A stretch of DNA of 39,582 bases from Phoronis ovalis. Its lineage: Eukaryota > Phoronida > Phoronidae. A program made the translations under genes and the position numbers. The DNA lies in the NCBI GenBank assembly GCA_028565635.1, contig JAOXYB010088051.1:1-39582 (forward strand), given 5' to 3'. Positions 23,001 through 33,675 of the stretch are shown here, one piece after another. The stretch's first letter is position 1, and each line of letters opens with the position of its first letter. The notes under the pieces are model-generated. The model was not told the origin of the DNA. It did not search any database and worked only from the letters and a program-made list of their open reading frames with translations.

Positions 23001-23250
23001 CATATTCTGAAACTCTCATTTATTTTCTAAAAAGCCAATAATAAAATGCTATACACACACACACACAACCCGCCTGCCCACCCACACCATATATAAATAT
23101 TATATAAATATTCCTCAACCCATATTGCAACACTTAGTACACACCGTATCACGCCCTTTTTCTTTCAGCTTGGCCTCTGCTCTTTTTAGACCTTCATCAA
23201 GTAAGTCTATAAGACGAATAGTCTCACCAGAACGAGTCTTGAATTTCTTT
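19550..23250 (-). CDS. RARS1: Cytoplasmic arginyl-tRNA synthetase, C-terminal five exons (5' incomplete)
   Basis: Class Ia synthetase that charges tRNA-Arg in the cytosol; in animals it also joins the multisynthetase complex. Exons in transcript order: 23250-23145, 22362-22249, 21570-21395, 19949-19816, 19659-19550. All have GT-AG borders and consistent phases; 640 nt encode about 212 residues, roughly the last third of the usual 660. The first exon carries [16 protein letters not shown], the eukaryotic KMSKS equivalent. Then come [39 protein letters not shown] and [20 protein letters not shown], the DALR anticodon-binding domain. The end [13 protein letters not shown] matches the human RARS1 end. 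The HIGH motif and N-terminal domains are not in the visible exons, and the 23250 exon begins mid-codon, so upstream exons must exist elsewhere. Confidence 0.95.
19816..19949 (-). CDS. RARS1: RARS1 penultimate exon (DALR domain)
   Basis: Encodes [20 protein letters not shown] then [20 protein letters not shown] and DRKT; nearly every position aligns with RARS1. Acceptor TTATTTAG, donor ACAG|GTATTG. Confidence 0.96.
19981..20035. repeat. GA microsatellite
   Basis: A nearly pure GA/AG dinucleotide run in a RARS1 intron, about 30 bp from the penultimate exon and close to its polypyrimidine tract (CT-rich on the RARS1 strand). Length variation here could affect splicing. Confidence 0.95.
20372..20881 (-). 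CDS. Unrecognised 169-codon ORF inside the 20.3-21.0 kb element
   Basis: Open from ATG 20881 to the stop at 20372 on the same strand as RARS1. The product is polar with scattered Cys, Met and basic residues ([30 protein letters not shown]) and has no membrane segment or recognisable domain. A splice-acceptor-like TTTTATTGCAG lies about 25 bases upstream of the ATG. It could be a captured host exon, a relic of element coding sequence, or chance in GC-richer DNA. Its coding status is unproven. Confidence 0.3.
   Translation of the reverse strand: MLIYHMTTCCSVWRVSCTKMLQSKRNTESSFANSSHVAVLLNQAFLKSDMYSKPSQEYYDDGRFYPMKPTSRETSVISMIRRSCKNHSTQEIREFKVIDSSSTFEDMRIFMYSKLVRCIINGIESRGTMDNRFVQDHHMRGDVAIRSQISSLATCRQSSRQNPYISKAS
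20651..20704. repeat. Perfect-like hairpin in the 20.3-21.0 kb element
   Basis: Arms GATGACGGACGTTTCC (20651-20666) and AGAAACGCCCGTCATC (20689-20704) pair at nearly every position around a 22-nt loop. Confidence 0.75.
21395..21570 (-). CDS. RARS1: RARS1 exon (DALR domain start)
   Basis: Encodes [20 protein letters not shown] then SIARLAN and [13 protein letters not shown], matching [20 protein letters not shown] and HEKEWKLGRCILR in human RARS1. Acceptor ATTCTAG, donor CTAG|GTAAGT. Phase 0 in, phase 2 out. Confidence 0.96.
22249..22362 (-). CDS. RARS1: RARS1 exon
   Basis: A 114-nt phase-0 exon encoding [20 protein letters not shown] then [18 protein letters not shown], nearly identical to RARS1. 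Acceptor AATTTCAG, donor AAG|GTGATT. Confidence 0.96.
22450..22854. mobile_element. 405-bp MITE with 8-bp target-site duplication (hAT-like)
   Basis: Flanked by identical ACTGGATG copies (22442-22449 and 22855-22862). Termini are inverted: CCTGGGGGTACTCAATAG on the left, and in reverse complement CCCGGGGGGTTACTCAAGG on the right, with GGGGTGTGC-type sequence following further in. The interior is built from diverged units of about 30 bp containing GGTAGCAATCCAAA. No ORF of note. An 8-bp duplication is typical of hAT elements, though other superfamilies also make it. It sits in the RARS1 intron between the 22.3 and 23.2 kb exons. Confidence 0.82.
23145..23250 (-). CDS. RARS1: RARS1 exon with KMSKS-equivalent motif
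   Basis: Encodes [20 protein letters not shown] and then [22 protein letters not shown] (23226-23246) is the eukaryotic RARS1 version of the class I KMSKS loop that stabilises the aminoacyl-adenylate transition state. Acceptor TTTTCAG above 23250, donor ACG|GTGTGT. It starts with the last base of a codon, so a further upstream exon is required. Confidence 0.96.
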
Positions 23251-25148
23251 CTGAAAACAACATTTTTTTATTAATATTTAAAAACCTATACATTTTACGT
23301 AACTGGTAGTAAGACACAGCTTGCTTTTTGCATGTTGCACAACATGTTCTTCGGTTTGGCTTTTCTTCTTGACCAACCACTACTACTGTGAAAACTAGAA
23401 CACTGTATTACCAGTGCACCTAATAGTTCGTTCAAAGAAATAATTTCTATTTTTTCTAATTTTTGATGTGGGTGATTTGAAATATAAGCAACAGTAGTGA
23501 AATTTATGTCCAGGCTTATCATTGCATAATATAATGCAATTTTTTGCAAAAATGTGCATGATAAAACTATTACATATTTAATTAATAAAAAAATTAGTAA
23601 TATTAAAAATGGAAGATAATTTTTGATAATGAAGGTTTTATAATTGTATTCCATTGATAGAACTGATAAAGGATAAGGTAATATCTCATAAACTTTATGT
23701 ACTATAATTAATCAACCCATAAAATTACTGGGTAATTATAATTCTCAATACTTTAGGTTGAAGATAATGCTTGTAACCTCATTAACACAGAACATTCAGT
23801 TCAGCACATTTCCTCTAAACATATTGTTAGCCAATTGTAGAACTACAAATAAAAGACTTCGAAAGCAAATTAATACTAGGAAATAACAACTATATGACCA
23901 TATAAGTTATTTCAGCTATCAAAATGATAATTGCATGTCGAGATGATTGATAACAATGTGCTACATAGACAAAGCGTAATCACTTTATGCGAGACTTGAG
24001 AATTCAGCAACAGAATAATCACCAGATATTGCTAGTAATGAGCAGGTAAGTTTGTTATTTTAAAATTTTGTCTCAACAAAAGAATGTTATAATATTAGTA
24101 GGTTAGCAAATAAATTGTTATTAGTTTTGTTTTGAAAGTACATAACTACATACTGTATCATATGATGAAATGTTGGCTGAGGAAATAACAGTGGATACAT
24201 TAGGGATTACTTTTAGTCAAATCATCACTAGAGTTGAAAATTAGTAAAAGAAATGGCCCTTTTAAAGTATTTTTGACTTACATGGTCCAGTAGAGCATGG
24301 AGAAATTAAAAAAAAACTATGTAGTACTATCTTTCAATTTTTTCTCTACTGTACTGTCATGGTGATTTGTAATTTATTTTAAACAAAAGATGGCTTAATA
24401 GTGATGTAGTATAACAATATTATAAAGCAAGTATGTCATTTTCTAGAAAAAATACTTTCAATATTCAGATAGATTCCATGCACAAGACAAGCAACTCAGG
24501 GGGTGAACATTTCTAGCACCTGATTCTTCATAAGTTGGATAAAGGTAATGAAATGATACCAAAATTCACGATGTCAACTCTCAAATACACGTTTGGAAAT
24601 TGTCTATACACTTTTGTCTTAATACATTGATTTCCCTTGAAAAATAATATTTTTCATTTTTATGGAAAGCCAGTCACATTAGTATTGTGTTTGCACTCAC
24701 AAGATATATTTACAAGAAAAAAGTTTAAAATCCTCGTTGAATTATTACTACGTATAAGGCCTCATAATGACTAAACTGTACTCAAGACATGAAGAACAAA
24801 ATAACAAATGCTTAAAAAGTCCCAGCCTCTTACTATTACCATATAATTTGTAGAAACGTGCGACAATTATGTGAACTCAACTAGACACATAAAATGAAAA
24901 ACAACTTAATTTAACTTAATTATTTCTTTTCAACAGATAATCTTTTCGGAATAATTAGTCTAAAAATAAACGAATGATGTTCCCATGGGAGAAAAACAAT
25001 TTATAACTATTCAATTCTGAGAAAAATTGCCAGTGTCCAAGTGAAGTAAATATCAATATGATATGACGTTTGTGGAACAAGCAATTTAACAATAAATGTA
25101 AAATTAGCAAACTGTGGATACTATGGCTAAAACAGTTCTTGTTAGCAT
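23251..25148. other. RARS1 upstream intron or flank, no exon recognised
   Basis: AT-rich sequence. I looked on the minus strand for the preceding RARS1 sequence (the GVVLGEDK region and HIGH-type MHVGHLRS) and did not find it. The minus ORF at 23295-23654 shows no family similarity. Confidence 0.5.
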
Positions 25149-25263
25149 GATCCTGGGATTTGTTATGGAAGGAGTCAGGTGTGACGTGATCCTGGGATTT
25201 GTTATGGAAGGAGTCAGGTGTGACGTGATCCTGGGATTTGTTATGGAAGGAGTCAGGTGTGAC
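25149..25263. repeat. 39-bp minisatellite abutting the assembly gap
   Basis: Almost three exact copies of a 39-bp unit beginning GATCCTGGGATTTGTTATGG (phases 25149, 25188, 25227). The array runs directly into the N block, so its true length is unknown. The period is a multiple of three, so one frame reads as a 13-residue repeat, but no other evidence supports coding. Confidence 0.93.
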
Positions 25264-25363
25264 NNNNNNNNNNNNNNNNNNNNNNNNNNNNNNNNNNNNN
25301 NNNNNNNNNNNNNNNNNNNNNNNNNNNNNNNNNNNNNNNNNNNNNNNNNNNNNNNNNNNNNNN
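25264..25363. other. Assembly gap (100 N)
   Basis: Exactly 100 Ns, the usual placeholder for a gap of unknown size. Anything could be missing here, including RARS1 exons, and the order and orientation of the flanks rest on scaffolding. Confidence 0.99.
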
Positions 25364-25499
25364 GTACTTGTAGTTGTACAGCTAAATCAAACTTTTGTCC
25401 TTCTGAGTAAATTCAAGCAGGATTTACTAAAAAAATTAAAATCGTTCCCTTCATTTGCCCAAGGAATTGCTTACTTTTCTGCAATTCACACAATCCTTG

Positions 25500-25622
25500 G
25501 CGTGGTTCAGTATAGACAACATTTTTTGAATAGTTCATACAGGACTGGGCAAAGGACAGTGTGATATAATCTTTTGCATGGTTCAGTGCCAACAACGGTT
25601 TTTGGATAGTTCATACTGGACT
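25500..25622. repeat. Diverged 76-bp direct duplication
   Basis: TGGTTCAG, then ACAAC, TTTTTTG/TTTTTGG, ATAGTTCATAC and GGACT recur with a period of about 76 bp (starts near 25503 and 25579). This is a local two-copy repeat beside the gap. Confidence 0.7.
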
Positions 25623-25905
25623 ACTATCCTGACCTGCTATAAATCGTTGCACATCACATCAGATAAGGGTGCCATAGGATTGCGTAGATGACGGAAACCA
25701 GCAAATCAAAGTAATGTGCTTAGTCGAAATAATATACTGCTGTCATTTTTTTATACATATCCCAGCTCCTCCTTCACACATATTTTAATAATATGCTACA
25801 GTCAGGGTGTGTAGAATTTAGGAACCAATAGGAAAAGATACCTGGTGAAACTCCATAACAATTATGTTACAATATATTGAGACCATTATGATCGATTATA
25901 TAACA

Positions 25906-25977
25906 GGAGAAATAACTTAGTTGGGAGAGCATCAGGCTGAAGATCTTAAGTCTGTGGTTCAATCCTGGTTTGTGTCA
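25906..25977 (+). pseudogene. tRNA-Phe(GAA)-like pseudogene or SINE head
   Basis: The sequence follows tRNA-Phe across the D arm (CTTAGTTGGGAGAGC), the anticodon loop CTGAAGA with GAA at 25939-25941, and the B box GGTTCAATCC. The acceptor, anticodon and T stems contain mismatches, so it is unlikely to make a functional tRNA. T-rich sequence follows at once. A tRNA-derived SINE is the alternative reading. Confidence 0.75.
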
Positions 25978-27010
25978 TTTTTTTTCTTCAAATTCCTTTA
26001 TCAACATTCATTTTTACTTTTTTATTCTTCTTTATAGTTTTTTGAATCCAAAATGATTGCCATGTCAAAAACTTTGTGTTGGAAGCCATGTACTTGGTGT
26101 CGCCGTGCAACACTAGATACAGTATTCTAGTTTTTAAATTAAGAATTACTTGCATGACATAGTCACATTGCTAAAACAGAGCAGTATAGCATCTTCTTAC
26201 AACTGTTCCATCACTTGATTTGCTCCACATTTTCTGTTTTTATGCAAAACAATGCAAACTACAAATCAATTACACCATAAATAAAGCTTCATCTGATTTT
26301 AAAAAATCAGGAAACAAAATTGTAGCAAAACTAATGAGAACATGTATTATACAATGTTATATCTCATATCAACAGGAAAAAATTCTAAACATAACATTTT
26401 TTTTTAATTTTGAAGATTTGTAATAATTTTTATTGAATGTATGCTTGATTTTCATGTACAATATTAGGGGGGGAGACTAGAACAGTCAAGCATAACAAGA
26501 CTCTAACGTCCAAGTTATCTTTGAGATTAGTGATAAACATCTGATATTTGTTTCATTACACTTAGAATTCTTCACTTTATATAAATTGTTTGTCTCAAAA
26601 CAAGTTACAAAATGAATCCATCTAAAGTACTATATCAACAATTGTCAAGTGTCAACACTATTAGTCATTCAAATTCTTAATTAGTGCATACTGTTTCTGT
26701 TGACTTACTTCTTGACGATTCCAATTAGTCACACCACACCTTTAATGTCCTTGCTCATTAAAATTAAAGTAAGCTATGACTATGCTGAACATCTATCTAA
26801 AATGGTCAACTTAAGTTCATTATCATCAGCGGTTACAATTCAAAAGATGGATCAGGATCTTTATAGTATAGTTATTAATCAGTAATCTTAGAAGTATGAG
26901 AAAATAAGATTGATTATCTCCATGAATATCATTTCCGTTCGGTGAAAAATATAATATAATTCAATCAGAAATACAGAACAAAAGTTCAAGCTTACACAGG
27001 AAGCATTTAA

Positions 27011-27190
27011 CCAGGGGGGAGTTTTGACGAAAATAAACCAGTTTTCCAATACATATAAAATTAACAATCAAGTTTTTTAGCAAAAATAATTAAGCAAACC
27101 AGTTTTTTGGCAGGTAAAAATAGTTGAGAGGATCTGGTTTTTAAGCTTGTGCTGCACACCCCCACCCAAAATTTCGTGAAGTACCCCCGA
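27011..27190. mobile_element. 180-bp deleted relative of the 22.45-kb MITE
   Basis: The right end (GCTGCACACCCCCACC, then AAGTACCCCCGA) matches the right end of the 22450-22854 element (GCTGCACACCCCAACC, then GAGTAACCCCCCGGG). Flanks GCATTTAA (27003-27010) and GCATTCAA (27191-27198) form an 8-bp target-site duplication with one mismatch. The left terminus CCAGGGGGG is shorter and diverged, and the interior differs. Confidence 0.72.
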
Positions 27191-27989
27191 GCATTCAAGA
27201 GACTACAGCATCACACTATTTAAATCTTGTAGCTCCGGATATATCTATGGAAATATCACGCTGTAGAAAACTATATCATCATAGTAATTCATCAGTTCTA
27301 TCTGGCCCAGAGATCTCTTAGCATGTAGAGTTGACAGGAATGCGCGGATGCCTTAGGGAACCATTCAGTATCTTTTAACAGGGCTACCCTTTACGCCCCT
27401 GTGGCATATTTTTTTTTAATAGTACCTGAGGTCAACTCATGAATCCCCTTGGAAAGGTTTATTAGAGTCTAGTTTTAAAAGAACGTAGTGTACAATATCT
27501 AATAAAACAAATAAAATTAATTACATTGAAATTTTGATATATTTTGGGGTCCAAATCTTCACATTTTTGTCAAAACATTTTACCCTCAGTATAGTAGCAC
27601 TAACCCACAACAAATTATAACCATAAGATCACCACTGGGTGTATCGTCAACTCTTATGGAGGGTTAATAAAAGTTAGAAAAAAGTAACAGCTTTCTGATC
27701 AATAGACCATCCTTTAACTGGGTACAAGATGTTAGAATTCCCTTCTTAGAGGTGGCAAGTATAATTTGGCACAACTTTTTGGAATTAAACTTAATATCAT
27801 CTCAAATATTGAACAGTTACTGTAGGTTTCCGAGTTATGCTCCTTTGTATATACAACATACAGGTTTGTGACGCGGTAAAATGACGTCAAGAAATATCTG
27901 TTATTATGAGCCATTGAGGGGGGAAATGGGTAGGGACCACCGCTTAAAGGAAATAATATTGCCTTTTCATGAATCACAAATGATAAATT

Positions 27990-28356
27990 CCTGCAATCGT
28001 GGGTCACGAAAATAATATAACCCTTCACACCTCAACAATAATTACTGTATGTAAACCAGTTGTACGCAGTACTAATAGTCTATTGGACGCTCCTAAGAAG
28101 ATAATTATACTGCAAATTGGTCAAAATGGTTAGAGTGTACTCGACGGATTTTCGTTAGAAGAGCTACAAAGGAGGTAAGCAAGAGGGTTCAATTTCATTG
28201 CAAAGAAATAAAAAATGATAATCTTATTGCATAAACAAAAATTTATGTGACGCTATAACACGAAAATAAAACATAACATTTATCACATTACACGGACCAA
28301 AATAATGTTCAATGATTCCCACAGCACGAAAATAAATTATCCCTTTCACACCTGTA
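27990..28356. repeat. Repeated CACGAAAATAA / CCCTTTCACACCT words
   Basis: TCACGAAAATAATATAACCC then TTCACACCT (about 27994-28031) recurs as GCACGAAAATAAATTATCCC then TTTCACACCT (about 28324-28353), with a further ACACGAAAATAAAACATAAC between them. This may be internal repetition of an old element; its boundaries are not visible. Confidence 0.45.
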
Positions 28357-28669
28357 GGAAAATAAGTTTGCCCCCGCTCTATCTACCTGATAGTCTGATG
28401 ACCCCTATCCTCTACATACATAAACTAGTGCTTGTGTGTATATATTTTAAGTATACCGAATTCAGGATTCTGTGTTTCCCCAGCAATTGCCTGACAGGCA
28501 AAGCAGATGACGTTGGAAAAATGTGAGTAGCTGTTACAAATCAGTACTTAGTACTTATCCGGTCGGAGTATAACTCTGAAACCTAAATAAAAATATAACA
28601 TACGGTAAAAGCCTACATTTTCCAATAGGTGGAAAACTAAAAAAAATTGCTGTTCCTATCTGGCAGATC

Positions 28670-29170
28670 ATTAGGTAATGGTAAGGTTCCCATTTTATGT
28701 AAACATTCACTTTTTTGAAAATATAAACTTCAAAAATACCCTCGCATATACAAAGCTAAAATTTGGCCAAATTAACTTCAAATAGAGATATCTAAAAAGC
28801 GTGTCTCGGATTCTTTTTTAAATTTTCTGGTTTATTCAGAAGTTATTACCCCGGCTCCCAAATTCAACTGCCGCAATTTTTCCGACTGACACCCATTTTT
28901 AGATAAACATTATTTAAGAAAAAAGCAACATTTCAAAATTCTGAGACATTTTTATTGGAATTCCCTATAGGAAGTTAAAAGATCTTTTCTAGTTAGAGTT
29001 TCAAGTTTTGTCCTGTATGGGATATTGTGTGAATATATATGTGAGATTTTAAGGTTAATGTAAACTTGCATTTAATGCATCAAAAAATATTAGGTTTTCT
29101 TCAAAATATCATCTCATTTTTTTAATGATAAACTGATGTTTATATTTTCCAAATTAAAACAGGTGCAGGT
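28670..29170. mobile_element. Decayed foldback element related to the 33.7-kb element
   Basis: The left block AAAGCTAAAATTTGGC ... AGCGTGTCTCGGATT resembles the left arm of the 33676-34379 element (AAAGCTGAAACTCGGC ... ACCGTGTCTCAAATT). The right block CTGAGACATTTTTATTGG and AGAGTTTCAAGTTTTG resembles its right arm. The two blocks are roughly inverted to each other. Ends and target-site duplication could not be placed. Confidence 0.5.
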
Positions 29171-32100
29171 TTAAGAAGAATTGTTTGTCAAGCAATTTAT
29201 TTTATAAAAGAAATTTATGTAAGTAGTATATACATTCAATAAACTTATTTTACCTTTTTCAAAAGTACTTTATTTAGTAATCACAAATGTAGCCCACATA
29301 TCTGGGGGCAAACGAGGGAAACTATAATTAGAAAGGGTCTAATTATGGCCAAGTATTAGCTTTGCATGACGTTTTGAAAAAGTTGAGTTTTTACTTGAGA
29401 TGAGTTTCTCTATGACTACATAATCAAGTTAAAGATATAAATAAAATGACTTAATCCTTAATCATGCTAATGCTTTTTCAATAATGTACACCTTTATTAG
29501 ACAGTCTGTCTTTTCATTTAACTACCCAAAATTCAACTCGAAACATTACAGTGGAAGCGAATCTGTTCAAAAGGACTCCTTCAATTAGAAAATCTTACTG
29601 CCTTACTGTGCCTAGTATTCATCTAATAAGTTATATTTAAGTTATATATCCGGTCTATGTACTTGAAGCATTTTTAAGAAGCCAGACAACACAAGTAGCA
29701 TATAGTACCATTATTTTAAAGATATTTGTCAATGTTTTAGCACTTGATGATATATGACTACTAGGTAAAATTTCAGTGTTATGCCATATTTATATTTAGT
29801 AATTACTGCCACAATAAGTGGCTGACATTTGTTTTATCTGATATATTTAGCTATATATATCTGAATCTCATTATATATTTTATAACATATTTTAGTCATA
29901 CAGGTGTATGTGATATAAGATACAGTTTTATAAGCACCAGAAGATCTAATTTCCATGATTAATTACATGAATTAATTTTATTCAGGACATCAAAAGTTAA
30001 TCTTTTTTTTGACAAATTTATCATGTTTTGTGAAGCAGCCCAGGGAAATGACTTATTAAAATAGCTTTGATGGGTGGGAGGGGTTCGGCTAGAACAGTCA
30101 GACCCTTACAGCCAATATACAAAATTTTCTGGTAAAAAATCCTGATGGTGAATATACCAATGGGCAAAAACCCTGTTGGTACGTTAAAAACTTTGTAGTT
30201 CAGTACACTAATAGCCAAACTGTCGGTCAGTACATAAACTATATGAAGCAGACACCTACTGCTCCCAGCTTGATGTGAAAATTTTACTTTAATGTTAATA
30301 TTGCTTTTACGAGATGTGCACATTCTCTGAAGTGAGTAGTTTGGTTTTCATTGAAATCATTGATCGTCAGTACACATTGGGCCCAAAAACTGGCCCTTTC
30401 TAGCAGAACTCCCTATATTGCATTGGTTGACAATCATCTCCCTGTGTAAAAGCAACTAGATATTAAGCTCTCAGAGTGTAAAAAAAATAAAGTCAAAACA
30501 TACAATTTAGCATATTTGCAAGACAGACATTGGACTTCTAAGCAACTGTTGAACTTCGTTTGGGTTGTAGGGGCAAATCGCATATTTTAACTTTGGGGTT
30601 TAAATTAAGGGTAGCTGATTTTAATAATTTTGAGGGATTTGTGACGGTTTTGACCAAACCTGCTAAAACATTCCTAATTAAGCCCCCTGAGATACCCATG
30701 AAATATTATTAATGAGAAATTCAAATCATAAATGAAATTTTTTTCCTAGATGGTGAGATTATATGAGTGCCAAGCATGAAGCTAATTTGCTCAGAAGCTT
30801 GAGCCATGAATTAGTAATGAATGAATGGACAATTAGTATGATGAAAATTTGCTATAAGATGTGCATAATTAAAAAAAGTTCTGTTCTGTTATTACATGTT
30901 ATGCAATGCATATGCAAGTTATGAGATATATGTTAGAAAATGAAAATTCTAAGTTTAGTTATTTTTTTTCTAAAAAGTCTCAATTGCAGTTTTGCTACTT
31001 AAGCAAGTTCATTAGAGCACAATTGTTTGTCAACGACTTTAAAGTCACTATACACCTTTAATGATACCTAAGAACAGATCACTTAGTTGCCAAGCTGTAC
31101 AATTGAATGTACCATGCAACTATCATACAAACATAAGTGATTTTTAATACACAAAATATATTATTAAGGTTGCATGCACACAATTACAATCTTAACTCAC
31201 TGGGGAGTAAATAGATATGCTGCCATTTCCTGGCACAACAATGCCGAACAAACAGTCTTTTATTCCTTTGCAGCTCAAACGATGGAGAAATATCTAATTT
31301 GTGACTAAGACATTTTGCGAACATACAGTTGATTAATCATCACAGGTTCAAATAGTGTAACCAACTAAAACTGAGCCCTTTTTGTCAATATTCTCTGCGT
31401 TATCATAATTCAAATACCTCTGGACAGTTGAATTTATATCGGATCTATTCTCCTTACAAACACCAACAATCAAGCATTAATATTTTTAAAATGCAGCAGT
31501 TTTCACATGTAAGTGCACAAGAACTGAGGATAGTGTGCAAAAAAAGAACAAACTGCAAAACTATTTTTAAAAAATACTTAAGAAGTTGGGAACAGTAAAA
31601 AAATGTTTCAAAACCGTAATTTCTACAAGCTATTGGATAGGTTTAAGTCTGAGTTCAATATTCTCCTGCTTGGAATTGTCAATGCTGATATCTGGTTATT
31701 GTCTGTGCCAGAAATGGAAGCAAAATTAGAACATTGCTATGTATTAAATATTACTGTCATAAATGAGTCTCATTCAAAAATACTGTTTGGGAAAGTTGCG
31801 GTGGAAAACAAATGATACTGCCGAAAACAAAATATGAATTTTTTTTGTTTTAGTGATTTTGCTTAAAAAAATCTGTCATTGTCGTTGCAGATATTTGAAT
31901 CAGATGGTTCTGGTTTTTGTAGATAAATTTGTTGGTGAACATACTTTTGTGTGTTGTCTGCTTGTCAATGACAATGAGTACTTCCAGTGAATGAAAATAG
32001 ATGTACTGTTAATCAGCTGTTCCCAATAATGAGAATGTTACTGAAGCAAATCCAACTCACATAGGATATGCATTCCATGTTTCTGTAAAAAAATGATGAT

Positions 32101-33675
32101 TTTACAAAGGAATTGGTTAGAAGATAAATACAAATATACTAAAATTGGATATTCCAATGTTTCTAGGCTTTTTGGCAGTCATTGGAAAGGAAATGGCTGT
32201 TAATAGTATGCCTAGACGGTGAACATGAAATAACGTTAGAATTTACTTGACAATCATCTCTATTATTATCCTAAAATGTTGCTATGTCATCAAATAAAAA
32301 TGAATGGGATACAGGCTATAGTAAACATGGGCTATAGATGCTAAACCGCATTGTATTTTTAAATTAAATCACAATTTTTATGATCATGGATTCAATAATA
32401 ATTACTGTAACAGGCAGCCAACAATGGTGCTAATAACTGAAGTGTAATTAAATAAGTGGCAGTGTTTCATGCACATACATGTAACATTAAACTCATACCT
32501 GACACATGATACAACATTTATTGCTGAATAACAAAATAAATGCAGTTTAGAAAACCTGCAGGTAAAGATTAAGGGTTAGATGCCCACTACATAACATCGT
32601 GTTTACCAGTTTTTAGGAGGAGGTAGTGGAGTATTAAAGGTCATGACTTTCCACAATTTGTTATAGAACATACATATAATACATCTGTTACCGCAGAGTA
32701 CTGAGTTTTTAGTAGAAGTAATTATTTTGATTTAAAATATAAAATGCGGTTTAGAACATCTCTAGCCCTTTGGTTGAAAGATTACGAAGCAATAAAAGTA
32801 CACACAGGTAATCAGGTTTAAGATGTCATGGAGAACTCCTTCGGAAGAGTTTAGATGTCCACTGGAGGTCTTGTTTTAAACATAAATGTTAAAGCAGTGG
32901 GTGATGTGTGGTCGGGGGCTCAAAAAGTTGTCGGACTTGTGGGATGTCAGACTAATGGTATATCGGCTTATCGTTACATACCCACAGATTTTGTTATATT
33001 TCTTAATGACATCATATGAAAAATGCTTAGTACTAATAAGAAAAAAAAACCTATGAAAAGGGTTCTTTTAAATTAGCTTAACATGTTAGATATTATACAG
33101 CATACATGTTAATCACCTATTTGCAAAAAAAGTATTTGGTGTGATTCATTTTGTTCATATCGCTGAACTCATCGATGGTCCATTGTGCATTATTATAAAG
33201 CACTACATGTTAGTACTAACTGATACTGACCAGAAATGCTATAATTGTTTTGATTGTAACATGTGTTACTAATGATAAATATTATAATTAAAAAAATATA
33301 TATGTTTTCAAAATAAAATTTAATCTTGACAAATTGATGCACACTAAAGTTTGGCATTTAATACCACATTAGGTGAATGTAACAAGATGATTGAGTTGAA
33401 TATATTTAATTATTCTGCCTGTATTTTAAGCCTGGCATAAGATTAATTACAGGCAATTAATGAGTCATGCTAATAACTTTAACCCACACAGTAACAAATG
33501 TTCCATGTTACCATGCAACAGAAAGTATCTTCAAACAGGCCAAATAAAATATTTATTTTGTTTCCAACCATATTCCAAGAAAATACTTTGAACGAAATAA
33601 AAACACAAGGTACATTTCCAAGCTTGCACCCCTACCTACAGGAACCAAATACCTCACAACATAAGTTGAATGAGC

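Noticed and set aside
23295-23654. 119-codon minus-strand ORF as an upstream RARS1 exon
   Set aside because: Its sequence does not resemble any part of RARS1 and is rich in Ile/Leu/Phe codons expected from AT-rich DNA.
25114-25410. Protein with repeated VILGFVMEGVRCD units
   Set aside because: It is the translation of a minisatellite running through Ns; there is no supporting exon structure or family.
28468-28521. Exon-like NCLTGKADDVGK block between CCCCAG and GTGAGT
   Set aside because: Good-looking splice signals, but only about 50 nt with no neighbouring exons and no recognised protein.
26461-30100. CTAGAACAGTCA shared near G-runs at 26.48 and 30.09 kb as another repeat family
   Set aside because: The shared word is only about 12 bp and flanking sequence does not align convincingly.
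31603-31815. 70-codon ORF with a fairly balanced composition
   Set aside because: No domain, splice context or paralogue is visible. It could be a decayed fragment but cannot be supported.
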